The notes: generated from the letters alone by a model not told the origin. Positions 12,270-25,188 are shown, counted from the first letter of the stretch. The stretch is DNA of 64,000 nt from Heracleum sosnowskyi (GCA_030848705.1 CM061243.1:2452001-2516000), one strand, 5' to 3'. Numbers and translations are program-made.

Positions 12270-12588
12270 TGTCAAGAGTTAGGGTTGGTTAAGGTAAGGT
12301 CAGGTTAGATACTCAGCTAGGAGACAAGAAGAATAAGACAATAAAGCAAAATGATTAATTTCTCATTAAAACTCCTGCATACAATCTTGGCTGTATATAT
12401 AGAAGCTTGACTAGACAGGTGTCAGCATTCTACTGGTTTGCTCATAACTACCACTATCGCTAGCAGACAAATACTAATAGACCCCAATTACAGATAAATA
12501 TGAGATACTAAACGGTGGCGTTTAACCATAGACCCTGCTACGACACCGTTTAACCAAAAGAGAATTCCCGCCAATTAGGATCGTGACA
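12270..12588 (-). repeat. 5' LTR of the chromovirus
   Basis: 319 bp. This is the promoter-bearing LTR; transcription would run leftwards into the polyprotein. Its right edge is only about 600 bp from the start codon of the HtrA-like gene, so its outer face abuts that gene's likely promoter. Confidence 0.95.
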
Positions 12589-12593
12589 GTAAC

Positions 12594-13193
12594 CCAGCCT
12601 GAAAGTGGTGGTGAATCTCGTCAGATTGTAGTAGTCCGGCTCCGGCGTGCGCCTCTTCAGCCCCATTAATTGAGACACTTTACTCTACTCTCTCTCCAAG
12701 TGTAAGTTGTATCTATATCACACTCTCTTTTTTTTGTCTATATTTTTAATTATTACTTATCAATCTCTATCTCCCCTGTTTGTTGTTAAAAACGAATAAA
12801 CTTCATAAAATTGTAAGGATAAGCATATGCAAAACCCTCTCGCAATTACACGGCTGGTGGTCTATAATTTGTAAGGGGCATGTCCGATTTGTTTGTTATT
12901 TGTTCTTGATTTGTTTTTTTTTTTACTTTTTTCGTGTGTGCTTGTACTGCTTAACTGAAAGCTTATTCTTCTGGCTAATTATTTTTGTCGGCAATTGTAA
13001 GCTCATTTTTCTCGTTTAACTTAAATTCTGCTATCGAGTTTCTTTCTTAGTTAATTTTTTGTGCTTAATATACTAACCTATTTATTAAAAGATTGGTACT
13101 TTTTTCCATGTCAAACCATGAGGGCATTCAATTTACGTTGTGGACACTACTTAAACTTTTATCTTGTTTTTGATCTTTGCAGGGTTAATAATC
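12594..13193 (+). promoter_or_regulatory. Promoter/5' UTR region with probable 5' UTR intron of the HtrA-like gene
   Basis: A CT-rich stretch near 12650-12705 (ACTCTACTCTCTCTCCAAGT) is followed by a consensus donor GTAAGT at about 12704. The next clear acceptor is TTTGCAG at 13182, 11 bases before the ATG. This suggests a leader exon and a 5' UTR intron of about 480 bp. No definite TATA box was chosen. Confidence 0.55.
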
Positions 13194-16100
13194 ATGGAAA
13201 GGAGGGGAAACCGCCCAATTCCGTCATCATTTAATTATGGTTAGTTTATTAAAGAATTCTCTTAAGCATCAAATGATTTTGAGTTTTTGTTGATGTTTAC
13301 ATTGACTCTTTTCAACATGTTCAACAGCCCACGACGAGACATTTTACTTTCGTCACTTGACTAATAAAAGGTCAAAGCCTGGTGTGACTAATAAAAGGTC
13401 AAAGCATGGTGATAAAGCTTTTAATCTTGTTCAGGATATTCATGAAAAGAGAGGTTCCTTGAGAGTGTTGTATTCTGTGGTAGCACTCGTTTCATATTCT
13501 GGTATTAAATTTGCACTTCTTACTATTACTAAAATGTTATGTATAAGATTATGTTTTAAAAAGTGTTTTGTTTAATTGTCTAGGTAATAAAGTGGTTGCA
13601 AAGAGATCGGGTACGATAATAGAGAGCGATAATGTAACCAGCTTTGTGTTGACTTCAGCCAACCTGGTCAGGCGACCTACTATTGGAGAGTTCGTGGAAA
13701 ATGATTTGATTAACGATCTTCAGGTTTAATTTTTTTAGTCAATGACCAAAGTGATTTGAATCTCATAATTTTACTCATTCTCATTGCACCTCAGATGTAT
13801 AGAATATATGTTTTCTTGAACATAATTATTGTAATTTACAATAATACATAGTATCCAAAAGTTTCAAAGATGAGTTTCCAAAGAAATCAAAGATTGTCTT
13901 ACATGTGATTATATGTGATTATATTTTTGTTGTATAGGTTACCGTGTACTATAGTGGTGGTCAGGCTTACAAGGGTGAATTAGTTGCCTTTGATTTCCAC
14001 TATAATCTTGCCGTTATAAGTTTTCACTCGCAAGATCCTCTTACGACGGCAAAAATAGCTGAACTAGATGATTCGTTGGATGTTGCAACATGTCCCCCGT
14101 CTTTTCATCTTCGACCACATTCAAACTCATACAAATTGTGTCCCGGTGCTGAAGTAGTTGCTGTGGGCCGCTCTTCTTATGAGACATGTGAGCCAATGGT
14201 TGCTACCGGTGCTTATTGGTTAGTTCATCTAATAACATATGTTTTATTAGGGTTTTGTTTGTGATATAACCATCACATGCTAAATTTTCTTCATCTAAAT
14301 AACGAGGTAATTATAAGAATGAGATTGATTACTTATTTTTGCTACAATTGTTTCTTTTTAGGCTTGATCGTTGCGGATATGACTGCAAAGAACTCTTCAA
14401 AGCAAGTTGCAAAATCTTAAAGGTAACTCTTTCTTCCACTCTCTATGTTAATTTTGAGTAGAATTTCTGCTTTGTATATTTATTTTGTTAAAGAATGTGA
14501 GTTAATATTTCCTGTGTTGACCAGAATATATAAGATCACGTGTAAATAATATAACTCCACGTTGTTTAACATTTTGATGATTATGAGTTGATTATGATTT
14601 GTTAAAGAGTTATGCTTATGAAAGTCTGCAAGTATACTTTAGGGCGAGTCCAGTAATGCCTCTGCTTTTTATTCCTTTGTGTATTCATTTGTTGTCGTCT
14701 TGTCGATGTCTGAGATATGTTAGTATTGTTTTTGTTCATAATTTTGGAGAATGAGTTCTACAATTGTTTAGTTAGAGGTTAAAATGTGAAACTATGGTTG
14801 CTAGACAAAGTAATCAATATATAATTTTTTTTGTTATGCATGTTGCTGGAGGCTTTCCTTTTATAAGCATGAGATAAAGGCACTGAAATGAAGTTTTGTT
14901 TTTTTGTCAAATTAAGACAAGGCCCTTTGCGGTTCTGAAATAATAGATTTATTTAAGTAACATATATGGACCAAGAGCCCATTTCAGCTTAATATTATCC
15001 GTTTGGCCCATTACCTATGTGGGCTTCTCAATTTCTTGAACAAGGATTAGTAATAATTACATGAGCTCACCTTCTCTGCTGTTTAATAAGCAAATCCAAA
15101 GCAATAGCTTCAATCTGGGTTCTTGCTCTATCTCATGTCAGCTGGTGCAAATAACCTTAACTCCCTTATTGTGTTAAAAAATTTCTCCTGCAATGTGATT
15201 TTCTGGACCTTCGATATAACACATAAATATACAAACTACTCTTTGCAAATAAATATACATTTTTAGTTTGCAAATATCATGTTACAATGGCAATGCAGTT
15301 CTTCATAGTAGATTGATTTTTTTTTAAATTCTTATTCAACTTCTTGGTGAATTTGCTACATTGGTTCATATTCTTGAACTTGACCCTTTTAATTTTGTTG
15401 CAGTTAGGCTTGATGTGCTGCACATGTTTTAGTTGTGAACATCAAGTTATGAGTGTTAAAAAGTAAATTTTAGATTCTGTTTCTATACATTTTTTAGTGA
15501 AAAGGCTGGTCTTAAAGTCTTATCGGTTACTGTTAAATGTATTAGTGTTGTATTAATGCTGTTAATAATTGTAACAATGCGTTCATACAGAGATTTATTT
15601 GCTTCCTTTTGAACTTGTCGGTAATTCCTAAAATTGTCTATACAAAAACCTCTTCTTCGCATTGTCTTTATCCGTATTTCCATTAAGCACACCAAGACCG
15701 CTATTGAAATTTCTTTTGGAAATGCTTCTGTAAAAATGCTTGCTCCATATTAGGCAGCACACGATATGTTATTATTCGCTATTGACGAGCCCTTAGTGCA
15801 TCCAGAAGAATCATTCCCTCGAGCTCCTTTTTCTCGTCAAGTTCCTCCCTTTCAGAATTAAATTATGAATCACTGTTAATTGTTAATTGTTATCTTTTAA
15901 ATATGAATCACTGTTAATTGTTATCTGTATACTTCATTTGTCACAGGCTTCTTGTAATAGGATGTGTTAAGTTTACTATTGCATGTTGCTGCTATTCTAC
16001 AACAATATTCATAAGTATTTTTTGGGAATTTATCATGAACCATTGTTTTTTCTTCCTTGATTGTCTGGCTTCCTTAACTTAAATTCATGTATTAACCAAA

Positions 16101-17775
16101 TATTTTATCCTACTTCAGTTAACTCCTTTTTGTTATTCTAAAATATTTCTAGTAACTTATAAGCGATAATTTACCAATCACTTTAGAACTTAAAAAGAAA
16201 ATTTATCCAAACAAAATGACTAGTGAAGTAAAAAATTTACTTATTAGTTTAAGTGAAAAAACTTTTTTGGAAGATTACTGAACCATGTGGTACTAACTAC
16301 TGAATTGGTTGTAGTGGGGCGAGGGAGGTCCGCTCATCAACCATCTTGGAGAAGTCATTGGTATTGTATACCATGAACTCGGTTCAACTCCTTTTATGCC
16401 GATAAGCATAGCTTCCAAATGGTGGGAGTATTTCAAGATGCATAGGTATGTAATGATTATAATTTAATATTATACTACGAGTTATAACTGATTATAGATT
16501 TGTTAGAATATTTGGCTTGTTTTATGAATTGTGGGATGTATTTTATTTTTATTTTTTTGGGTTATGCAACTACTTCTATCTATGTTTATAAGTTCAACAT
16601 TTGAATTTGTTAGTTGTGCATAATTGGACAGTTTTCCTAATTGAAAGTCCCTGGTCTTTTTTCTCCCGAGACCAATGTTTTTTACTCGATGATTTGCATC
16701 TGCAAGTGCAGTTGGTCCCTCCTTGCCTCTATTCTCCTTTTCCAGGCTCACTTTTTTTCATCATCTCCTTGCTTTCACAAGTATATATTTCCTGTTTTTG
16801 TTTCTGCTAAATAAGTATGTTGCTTGTTATTTGTATTAACTATAATTTTTTTTTGATTTATGGTCTTTTTAAACTCCTAAGGTCTGTTGTATAGTTCATT
16901 CAGTGCATGTCAATTTTTCGAAATCCACTTTGTTATCTTTTACGACTAATTTTTTTTATATGAATAGAACTTAATAATAATTAATGTTGCAATAGGATAT
17001 ACGGGCGACCTCTTATTGGAATGGAAGCAGGAAATTTTTACACTGCTGATATATGCGTAATAGAGAGGGTGAATCGGTTATTTCCTAGTGTCTCTAATGG
17101 AGTGGTCGTTGAGAAGGTAAGTATCAAATTGGTTGCACATTGTCATGTACTTTAAATTTGAAATATGTTCCTGAGTTTTTATTATAAACAAAATTATAAG
17201 AAACAGAGAATTATGTTTTTAAAATTTTTAAGATGTTTCTATTGGGATTGGATTTTTTTATGAAAAATATGTAAAATTCTAGGTATGATGTTTCATTTAT
17301 GTTTATTTGGGCAACTTTGTGTAGGTCACACAAGGCTCCTCCGCTGATTTAGCGGGGCTTTGTGTAGATGATGTTATAATCGAGTGTGCTGGGAAAAGAG
17401 TCAAGAGTTTCTTGGAGGTATATTACTTCAATGATTTGATTTCCGGACTATATTTTATTTTTCTGCATAAAGAAAGAAAATGTATTTTTTTACATAATTA
17501 AAACCATAAATTGTTGTTAATAAATTAGTTGTCTATTCCTTTATTTAATCAGTTCTTTGGGATAATATGGGAAAATATTGGAGATTCCGTAAATCTGGTT
17601 ATAGTTAGGCAAGATAAGGCTGAACAAATACATCTCACTATGTTTGTTACGGAAGCGACCTTGGATAAATTGTACAGGTTAGTTCTTTTTTTTGTTCAAC
17701 AATACCTACAATTCAATGTATTGTTAGTTTTAATTGTGTACATTTTGCTGTTACAGGTGGCCTTATCGGATCTAA
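13194..17775 (+). CDS. HtrA/DegP-like protein with degenerate catalytic triad and PDZ domain
   Basis: Ten coding exons: 13194-13239, 13328-13501, 13584-13723, 13938-14218, 14362-14422, 16315-16445, 16996-17116, 17325-17417, 17553-17677, 17757-17775. All junctions are GT-AG and phases agree, giving 396 residues. The trypsin-like fold is visible (GTII..., VLTSANLV, YNLAVISF, GGPLI) and is followed by a PDZ-like region from about 279 to 385. It resembles plant proteins annotated as putative protease Do-like 14. The three catalytic positions appear replaced: Asn100 for His, Asn143 for Asp, Glu237 for Ser in the usual GNSGGP motif. It is therefore probably not a peptidase and may act as a binding or scaffold protein; that role is inference. 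No signal peptide is obvious. The fifth intron is about 1.9 kb. Confidence 0.85.
14423..16314 (+). other. Large intron of the HtrA-like gene
   Basis: 1892 bases between canonical splice sites. It contains AT-rich sequence with no recognisable element or coding exon. A phrase (AAATATGAATCACTGTTAATTGTTATCT) is partly duplicated near 15860-15925. Confidence 0.6.
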
Positions 17776-18979
17776 TTTACTCACCGCCAACTGAGAGATT
17801 GGAAATTGCATTCTTCTGTTATTGTTATTGCAGAGAAAGATCCCTCAGTGTCACTTCCACGGGGGTGCAACACTGTCATCCTGACTCCCTTGTTTTTGAG
17901 GTGCAAATACAATAGTTGATACAGTGATGTTAAACTAGCTAGGCCATCTTGCAAAAATGGTCATGACTCTCTAGAATTATAAGATTTAGTTGTTTCAATC
18001 AGGATAGAACTTTGTAGAAGATTGAAATTGGTTTACACAAACCTCTGACGACGTAGTTGAGGCACAAGGAGTAGGGAGATGCCTGAATATATCACAAAAG
18101 CTTTAAATAGAAAGATGTATTATTTGCCACCAAAAAATTTAGGAAGATACTCCGTCTTATCTATCTTTTACCGACTAATATAGATTGACTTGGAGCTACG
18201 GAAGTGCCAAACCTTAATCACGTAGGAAGTTGTATAATTTATTTCACCGAAGTACTTAATGTCAAGTAACTTCATAAGTGTAAGACCCTTACATAATATG
18301 GTAAATCTGAGATGATTGTTCTGTCAGCTATCTCGTGGATGAAGAGAATACTCTAGAATATGAGATTTTGTCACTGCTTGATGTTGCAACTTGCAACGAT
18401 ATATAATTTCAGAGAGTAAATATACAACACAGGTAATTAGAAGAAATATACTTCTAAATAGGAAAGTTATCTTAGAGACATCTACATATTTGTCTCGACT
18501 TCTGATGGCACCAAGTCATAATACTAATAATACTAACAAAAAATTACAGCACATAATTGTTTATAGAAAAACTTGATGAAGTCCATAAGAGTAGTAAAAT
18601 TTGCGTCTGGAATACTTACATCATATCTAACATTCAACTTGCTATTTTCCCTGGTAATGCTGCCAGTTCAAGTTGCTACTTTCCCTCATTCCCTGGTAAT
18701 GCTGCTACTTTGGGTTGTGCAGCATTGTTTGCAGACTGATTTACAAACGCACACATATAACAACAAAATTTACTTGCATGAGACTATTAGACTGACCATG
18801 TCATAGATCCGGGGCTCCATCACCGCAAGAGCTGATACTCAGGCAGGGTAGAAAATGTAGTATAAATGAAAAGGCTACCACACTCCAAATAGCTGCTAAA
18901 ATATATGGGATTATATTTAGCAACCATGTGAGGACCAAAGGTTAAGTTTGTATCCTGTTTGTCTAGTAGATCAAGAAGC
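17776..18979. other. 3' UTR and intergenic sequence
   Basis: It begins with the likely 3' UTR of the HtrA-like gene. The remainder shows no gene. A short direct repeat (TTTTCCCTGGTAATGCTGC / ATTCCCTGGTAATGCTGC) lies at about 18647-18710. Confidence 0.4.
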
Positions 18980-19600
18980 CTACTTTAGAAAATCCTCAAC
19001 TTGCTCATCAAGATCTTTAATCTTCATTCTTGATAAGAATAATCTTGTTTCCTTCCCCAGAAACGCAAAAAGGCCAAGAATAGCCCAATCATTCTCTTGA
19101 TCCTGTCAGGTTACGGATTAGAACCTATCTGTGTGTCTAGTGTCTGTTAACCCAATATTTACCAGAATGCGTCAGGCTCTAGATATTTTGACAAGACTTA
19201 ATTGTCTACTCAGGTGAAATATTTCTACCCTAATGGTGAAGAGGCCCGATTAGTAATGACTCGATCACTGACCTTGTTGCGAGATACTTTTTCACCTGAA
19301 GTTACACTCTCTCTGTGAAATGCTACAGATAGTGAGCAGAATCTTTGTACCAAAATGCAACAAGAGTTTCTCTTCGAAACCAACTTCACTGGCCAAGTGA
19401 TGCAGCTTACCCATAGAAACAAGTGTATATGATGAGTTCATGAGCTAGTATGTTTTCGATAGATACAGATAGTGGACCGGAAAGACGCCCTGAACCCAAC
19501 TTTCTCACTGCAAAACAGCAACTTATTGTGACAATGATTCCTGCAACACCACTGAGTAATCTGTGTTTAGAATTCTCAAAAATGTTAAGGTATTTCAAGT
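18980..19600 (-). pseudogene. Possible minus-strand gene remnant, unidentified
   Basis: The stretch 18980-19102 on the minus strand looks like a last exon. It has an acceptor CTGACAG, then 40 codons with a hydrophobic patch (AILGLFAFLGKETRLFLSRM) and a charged end (KIKDLDEQVEDFLK), then TAG. Upstream on the same strand, 19407-19598 and about 19290-19420 also read as protein-like (SGPLSVSIENILAHEL; HLASEVGFEEKLLLHFG). I could not join these pieces in one consistent phase and do not recognise the family. It may be a decayed gene or real exons with boundaries I missed. Confidence 0.3.
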
Positions 19601-19865
19601 ATCATATCACAATTCTATTCACTTTGATCCAGAGTACAAATGGAAGACTGTAATTATTTGTAGAATGTCAGGGGTCCATAGTCCTCAGTTCTCTGTTGTT
19701 TATCGATAGTGTATGTTAGTAACTGGGGTTGTGCATGAAGGCATGAAGCATGAATGAATGAAGTCTGATGTACACTATAAACATATTAAACATTGAGATT
19801 CATATACAATATTAGGCTACACTCCCTGGCTGTGTTTTTCATGTGCTGACTTCTTCTCATGAATT

Positions 19866-20230
19866 TAGTAAGGGAGGGGAAGAATGCGAGGGATGGGCCC
19901 CCCGATTCACCTCCGGTGTGAGAATCAGTTAACTGGTCTTTTGTGAGTAGAAAAACGTACGAGAATTGTAATTGTCTTGTGTGTATGCATGAAATGAACT
20001 CAAACCTCTTTCTTTGTTTTACCAGTCTTCTCCGATCCCCAACGTGGGCTTCGCTCCCACGTGATCAGTTGGACCTTGACTGAGTCCTAGAGCCGTTGAT
20101 CACAAACCCTTATATGGGCCTGCGACATCGGTCTCTCCCCGTTATGGGGCTTGGTTCATTCGGCCCACTTCTTGACAGGCTTTTGTGTTTCTATTTTGGC
20201 CCAATATTGATCGGGCGTATGTCTCTAACA
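19866..20230 (-). repeat. LTR-like repeat, copy 1 (uninterrupted)
   Basis: Read on the minus strand it begins TGTTAGAGACATACGCCCG and runs through GGCCCAATAT, a GACCGATGTC block, an AGCCCACG...GGGGATCGG block, and CCAGTTAACTGATTCTCACACC to GGTGAATCGGGGG. The same order of blocks is found at 52595-56583. I saw no 5-bp target duplication, so solo-LTR status is unproven and the left edge is approximate. Confidence 0.55.
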
Positions 20231-21540
20231 CAAGCTAAGACAACATTTTCCTCTTCTCCGGACCTTTTTAATGCCTATTAAAGTATCGAAGTGTTTTTTG
20301 TTTTTTCTTTTGGAAAGGAATTCATTTTACTCCGATGAATATGACCATGTCCATAGATTGTCATTTCTGCAAATTCGATATAATAGATAGATGGTCCGTT
20401 CAGAGGTAAACGATTGTTGCATCATATCTCAATACGGAAAGTTTTTGTGATACATGTACGTAGGCGAGAGTCTATCACTTTATAACAATCAATTGTTCTG
20501 GGCCCATATCCGAATATATAGTTGTTAAATGACTATAATAAGTTTAAAAAAATATTTGTATAATATATTGAACTCATAAAGCTGAAAACATATGTATTTA
20601 AAAATTAATAGATACATTAATTCAGCACAAATTTACCCCATATTATAAATAAGTAGCAAATGGTCCTGAACCTCCATTTCAACCACTCTTTACTTTTCAT
20701 TGATGTGGTCTAGCCACTTCTTTAGTCTCTAGGCCCGATCCATGATTTGGTCATGGGCCGCAAATGCTCCCAGGGCTGAGTGGTTATAGTAAAATAAACA
20801 ATGAGCCGTGTAAATTGGGTCTGATATATGGATTGTAGTCCAGTTAAAAAAATTAAACCTTGTACATAAATTTTTGTTTCCCATATATTTTTATGACTTT
20901 TCCCCATCTTAACCTGACCAAAATCTCATTCTTGCACTTAAAGTGTCTCTAAAACAAATGTTTTGATAGTTTATTAATTTGTCGAATATGGATTTTAACC
21001 CAATTCGAATTTGATTGATGGTTTCTTTTGGTGATTTTAGGTACGGCGTCGGTGACATGTTAGATGTAATTTTTTCGGACATTAAAATATTATTATTGTC
21101 TAAATATCTTGGGCCAACATGTATGCATTTCGATACGATAAACTTTTTTTGAGTAAAAGAATTCATTTAGAATGTTATTTTATGATTATTTATATAAATT
21201 TGTTACATTTTTTATTAACTTAATCTTAATAATATTACTAGCATCTCATGATAGTATTTTATGTTGAACTAATAGTGGGGCACCTCTGTCCTCCTAAACG
21301 GATCCGAGATTTTGAGTATAAAGGTAAATACCTTTCTGCATTAATAAACCATGGCTTAAGCTCTGGGTGCGTAACAACTGTCGGATCAATGACTACAAAA
21401 AAATGCAATGCCCTTGTCACCTGACATTAACTACTTATTTATTAGTAATCCATTTTTCTTTTTTCCAAATATAAAATGTTACATCTGTTTTTTTTAAAAA
21501 TAATAATTAAGCTTATATTATTGAATATATGATATGATCT
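20231..21540. other. Intergenic sequence without recognised features
   Basis: AT-rich. Several open frames of 60-85 codons occur but lack splice context, domain similarity or plausible composition. No RNA gene was recognised. Confidence 0.4.
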
Positions 21541-21688
21541 ATTGATGTAATACGAAAAATTTCCGTAATTATTATTATTAACGTAATAGAGATGATTTTT
21601 TTATTATATTTATTATTAATTAGATATTGACAATATAACGGTCATTATATTGTAATCGAATCAAGGTAATTTTATGTATTACATCAAT
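21541..21688. mobile_element. Small foldback MITE
   Basis: The left end ATTGATGTAATACGAAAAAT and the right end, reverse-complemented ATTGATGTAATACATAAAAT, form terminal inverted repeats around an AT-rich core of about 100 bases. The flanks carry near-identical direct repeats (TTGAATATATGATATGATCT at about 21521 and TTGAACATATGATATGATCC at about 21707). Confidence 0.5.
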
Positions 21689-22519
21689 AATAATATGTTA
21701 ACATGTTGAACATATGATATGATCCTGTTAAATTTGTTTTCCTAATCCCTTTAGTTTATAGGAGAACTGATAATTTAACATATATCCCTTATAAATAGGT
21801 TTTTGTTCTAACAAATCTAGTAAGTGATTGAGAATCAAATTCAGGACCTAGCACGAAAAAAAATAAGTCCTTAATCACTTAAACTATTCTCATCACGCTC
21901 TAAAATATTACATTTTTCATTTCATTTATGCAGTCCACTTTACTATTCCCATATAATTTAAGATGCGAATATAAAATATAGCTCCTTAACCTATTTTTTG
22001 AAAAGAAAGATTTTTGAATAGAATTTAGTATCTAAACTTTTATTCAGAGGAATAATCTATGAGATTATATCGTTTTGCACCTTCAAATGCGTGCAAAAAT
22101 AAAATAAAAAATATAAATTTGACCGGAAAAAGTATTAAACAGAATATATACATATATTTTAACATTTGCCTGTCGATATTAAACATATATTTCAACATAG
22201 TCGACTGTCGTAATTGTCGACATGAAGAGGATGCATGGAGTTTTGTACACCTCGTGATCATCAAACAAAATATACGGACAAAATATTTACTAATTTTTTT
22301 ACATGTTCTTATACTTTTGTTTTTATTTGACTATATTTCTATGGATTAAATTTGAAATACACAATTTAATTGACCCCACGAACTCACATGCTTTAGGAGT
22401 GCATATCCAAGTTGTTTTAGAGCAACTTCGAGATATTCGTAATGTGTTTTTTTATAAATATTATAAAAAATTAATCTCTTAATAATTTAGGATATTATAA
22501 GGAATGATAACTTCAACAA
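21689..22519. other. AT-rich intergenic sequence
   Basis: Nothing I can support as a gene. It borders the outermost Helitron, which starts at 22520. Confidence 0.4.
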
Positions 22520-24651
22520 TCTATACTATATTATTAAAGCCGAAACATTGAAAGTTTTGATTTTCGGTTTTCGGTTAGTTTTTGGTTTTCGGTACTTTTT
22601 CTAATTAATAAATTAATAATATAATCAAAATTCGGGAAAATTTTATTCTACATTAATAGTTCACTATATTTTACTACATAAAAATCAAATAATATTGAAA
22701 TCTAATAAAAAAATGAAAATGTGGGATCTAATTTGTTTAAATTTAGGATACACTGCTACAAATATAGTTCTTTCTTTTTAGGATAACGAAAGCTAATACA
22801 AATCAAATCTTTGTAATACTCTATTTAATAAATAATAAAATAATATAAAAATATTAACTAACTGATTGCCTTTTATAATTAAAAAAAATCTAACAAAATC
22901 TACTCCTTTTCCAAAAATATCACGACAATTACCTTTAAATTAAAACATAATATCTTTTATATTTGTTATCACTAAAATCTCTATTTTCCAAAAGTATGAG
23001 GTGCAATACTTACTTATTTATTTTAAAATCTATTTTAATACTCTATTTAATAAATAATAAAATAATATAAAAATATTAACTAGCTGATTGCCTTTTATAA
23101 TTAAAACATTTTTTTTTCTAACAAAATCTACTTCTTTTCCAAAAATATCACGGGCACCTTTAAATTAAAATATATTACTTTTTATATTTGTTATCACTAA
23201 AATCTCTCTTTTCCAAAAATATCAAGTGTAACCCTTACTTATACTAGTTTAAAACCCGTGCGATGCACAGATTGTTAATTTTTATTTTATTTTATTTTTT
23301 TTAATATTTTATTAATTGTAATTGTGCAAAAAATAAGTAGACATGTTAAAATAGCTAAACACTTTTAATTAATTAAAAGCATTAAAACAGATTTTAAAAT
23401 AAATAAGTATGGGTTTGCCCGTTATATTTTTGGAAATGAGGGGTTTTAGTAAGAAAAAATAAAAAATGTAACATATATTTAGTTTAAAAAGGTAAATGCC
23501 CGTGATATTTTTGAAAAATGAGGTTTTAAATTTTAATAATTAAAAGTATTTAAATACGTTTTAAAATAAATAAGTAAAGAGTTCCTGTGATATTTTTGGA
23601 AAAATAATGGATTTTAGTGAGAAAAATAGAAAAAGTAAATTGTAAAAGGCAATTTCCCGTGATATATTTAGAAAAGGAGGGACTTTGTTAGAAAAAATAT
23701 ATAATGTGTTTTAGCTGAAAAGGTAATTGATTATAAATAGGTATTTGATTATTTATATTTTAATATTTTTAGTAATTGCATTTGTTAAGAAAAATAAGTA
23801 GACATGTTAAAATAGGTAAACTTTTAAAAAATAATTATAATATTCAAATAGGTTTAAAAATAAATAATTAAATGTTTGTTCGTGATATTTTTGGAAAAGG
23901 AGGGGTTTTAGTAAGGAAAAATAGAAAAACTAACATGTTTTAGTTAAAAAAGGTAATTGCCCGTAATATATTTGAAAAAGTAGGGGAATTTGTTAGAAAA
24001 AATAGAAAAAATAATGTATTTTAGGTGAAAAAGGCAATTGGTTATAAATAGATAATATTATTATTTAATAATATATTTCTATAAATAAGTAAGGTTAATT
24101 AAGTAAAAACACGAATTATAGTTAATTAAGGGCAATTAAGTAAAATCACAACGTACCATACCGACCAACCAAACTTTTAATGTTGCGATGCACGGATTGT
24201 TAATTGTTATTTTATTATTATTATTTTAATATTTTATTAATTGTAAGTAGACATGTTAAAATAGCTAAATACTTTTAATTAATTAAAAATATTAAAACAT
24301 ATTTTAAAATAAATAAGTATGGGTTTGCCCGTTATATTTTTGAAAATAAGAGGTTTTAGTAAGAAAAAATAAAAAATGTAACATATATTTAGTTTAAAAA
24401 GGTAAATGTCCGTGATATTTTTGGAAAATGAGGTTTTAAAATTTAATAATTAAAAGTATTTAAATACGTTTTAAAATAAATAAGTAAATGGGTTCTTGTG
24501 ATATTTTTGGAAAAAGAATGGATTTTAGTAAGAAAAATAGAAAAAGTAAATTGTAAAAGACAATCTTCCGTGATATATTTAGAAAAGGCGGGACTTTGTT
24601 AAAAAAAATATATAATGTATTTTAGCTAAAAAGGTAATTAATTATAAATAG

Positions 24652-25155
24652 TGATATGGACAGAAAAGTAATTATAGAAATATAATTGCTGACTCAATTA
24701 AAAGGCCGGTATTTAAGGACCGACACCCTAATTATTCATTAATTTCGTAATTAATGAGTAGGGAAAATATACAGCTCATGAAAAGAGCCTTGATTATGGA
24801 AAATTAGTCAAAGAAGGATCTGGAATCCCAATTAAAGGCAATCAATGAGTCATAACCTTTATCAATAAGGAAACGAATTCTTCAGCAAGAAATACAATAC
24901 TTATCCAATATCAAAAAGAAGACTTATCCTTTAAGTCTCCCAAACATACCATAAATACTAGGCTCCAGACGCCTATATAAGGTCCCTGATCCTACAATCA
25001 GAACTACGTCTTTGGCTTGATTCTCAACATTAATTGAGATACGTAGGCATCTTGTGAGGACCAATTTAGTCCGGATACACGAGTGCAGCCATTAAAGCTC
25101 GAAGCTCATTAATCCTAGCATTAAATTCACAAAGCACGTTTTTTAATCCATAACA
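24652..25155 (+). repeat. 5' LTR of the Tat element
   Basis: 504 bp, TGATATGGACAG...ATCCATAACA. A TATATAAGG box near 24980 is a likely core promoter. Confidence 0.92.
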
Positions 25156-25157
25156 TT

Positions 25158-25176
25158 TGGCGCCGTCTGTGGGAAG
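25158..25176 (+). promoter_or_regulatory. Primer binding site of the Tat element
   Basis: TGGCGCCGTCTGTGGGAAG, two bases after the LTR. It is the usual plant Tat-type site; the exact tRNA cannot be fixed by eye. Confidence 0.8.
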
Positions 25177-25188
25177 ACAACATCAACC

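Larger units (their letters stand above)
6957..12588 (-). mobile_element. Ty3/gypsy chromovirus (Reina-like), full-length
   Basis: A complete LTR retrotransposon of 5632 bp on the minus strand, flanked by the 5-bp duplication GTAAC at 6952-6956 and 12589-12593. Both LTRs are 319 bp, begin TGTCAAGAG and end CGTGACA. I read no difference between them. The primer binding site (12256-12267) matches the 3' end of initiator tRNA-Met. A polypurine tract abuts the downstream LTR. One intact reading frame fills the inside. Small size, short LTRs and a C-terminal chromodomain suggest the Reina clade; that assignment is inference. Identical LTRs, a clean duplication and an open frame point to a very recent insertion. 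Confidence 0.95.

Noticed and set aside
12234..12275. Extension of the chromovirus frame 14 codons upstream to 12275
   Set aside because: The upstream codons begin with TTG, not ATG, and overlap the primer binding site. The first ATG is at 12233.
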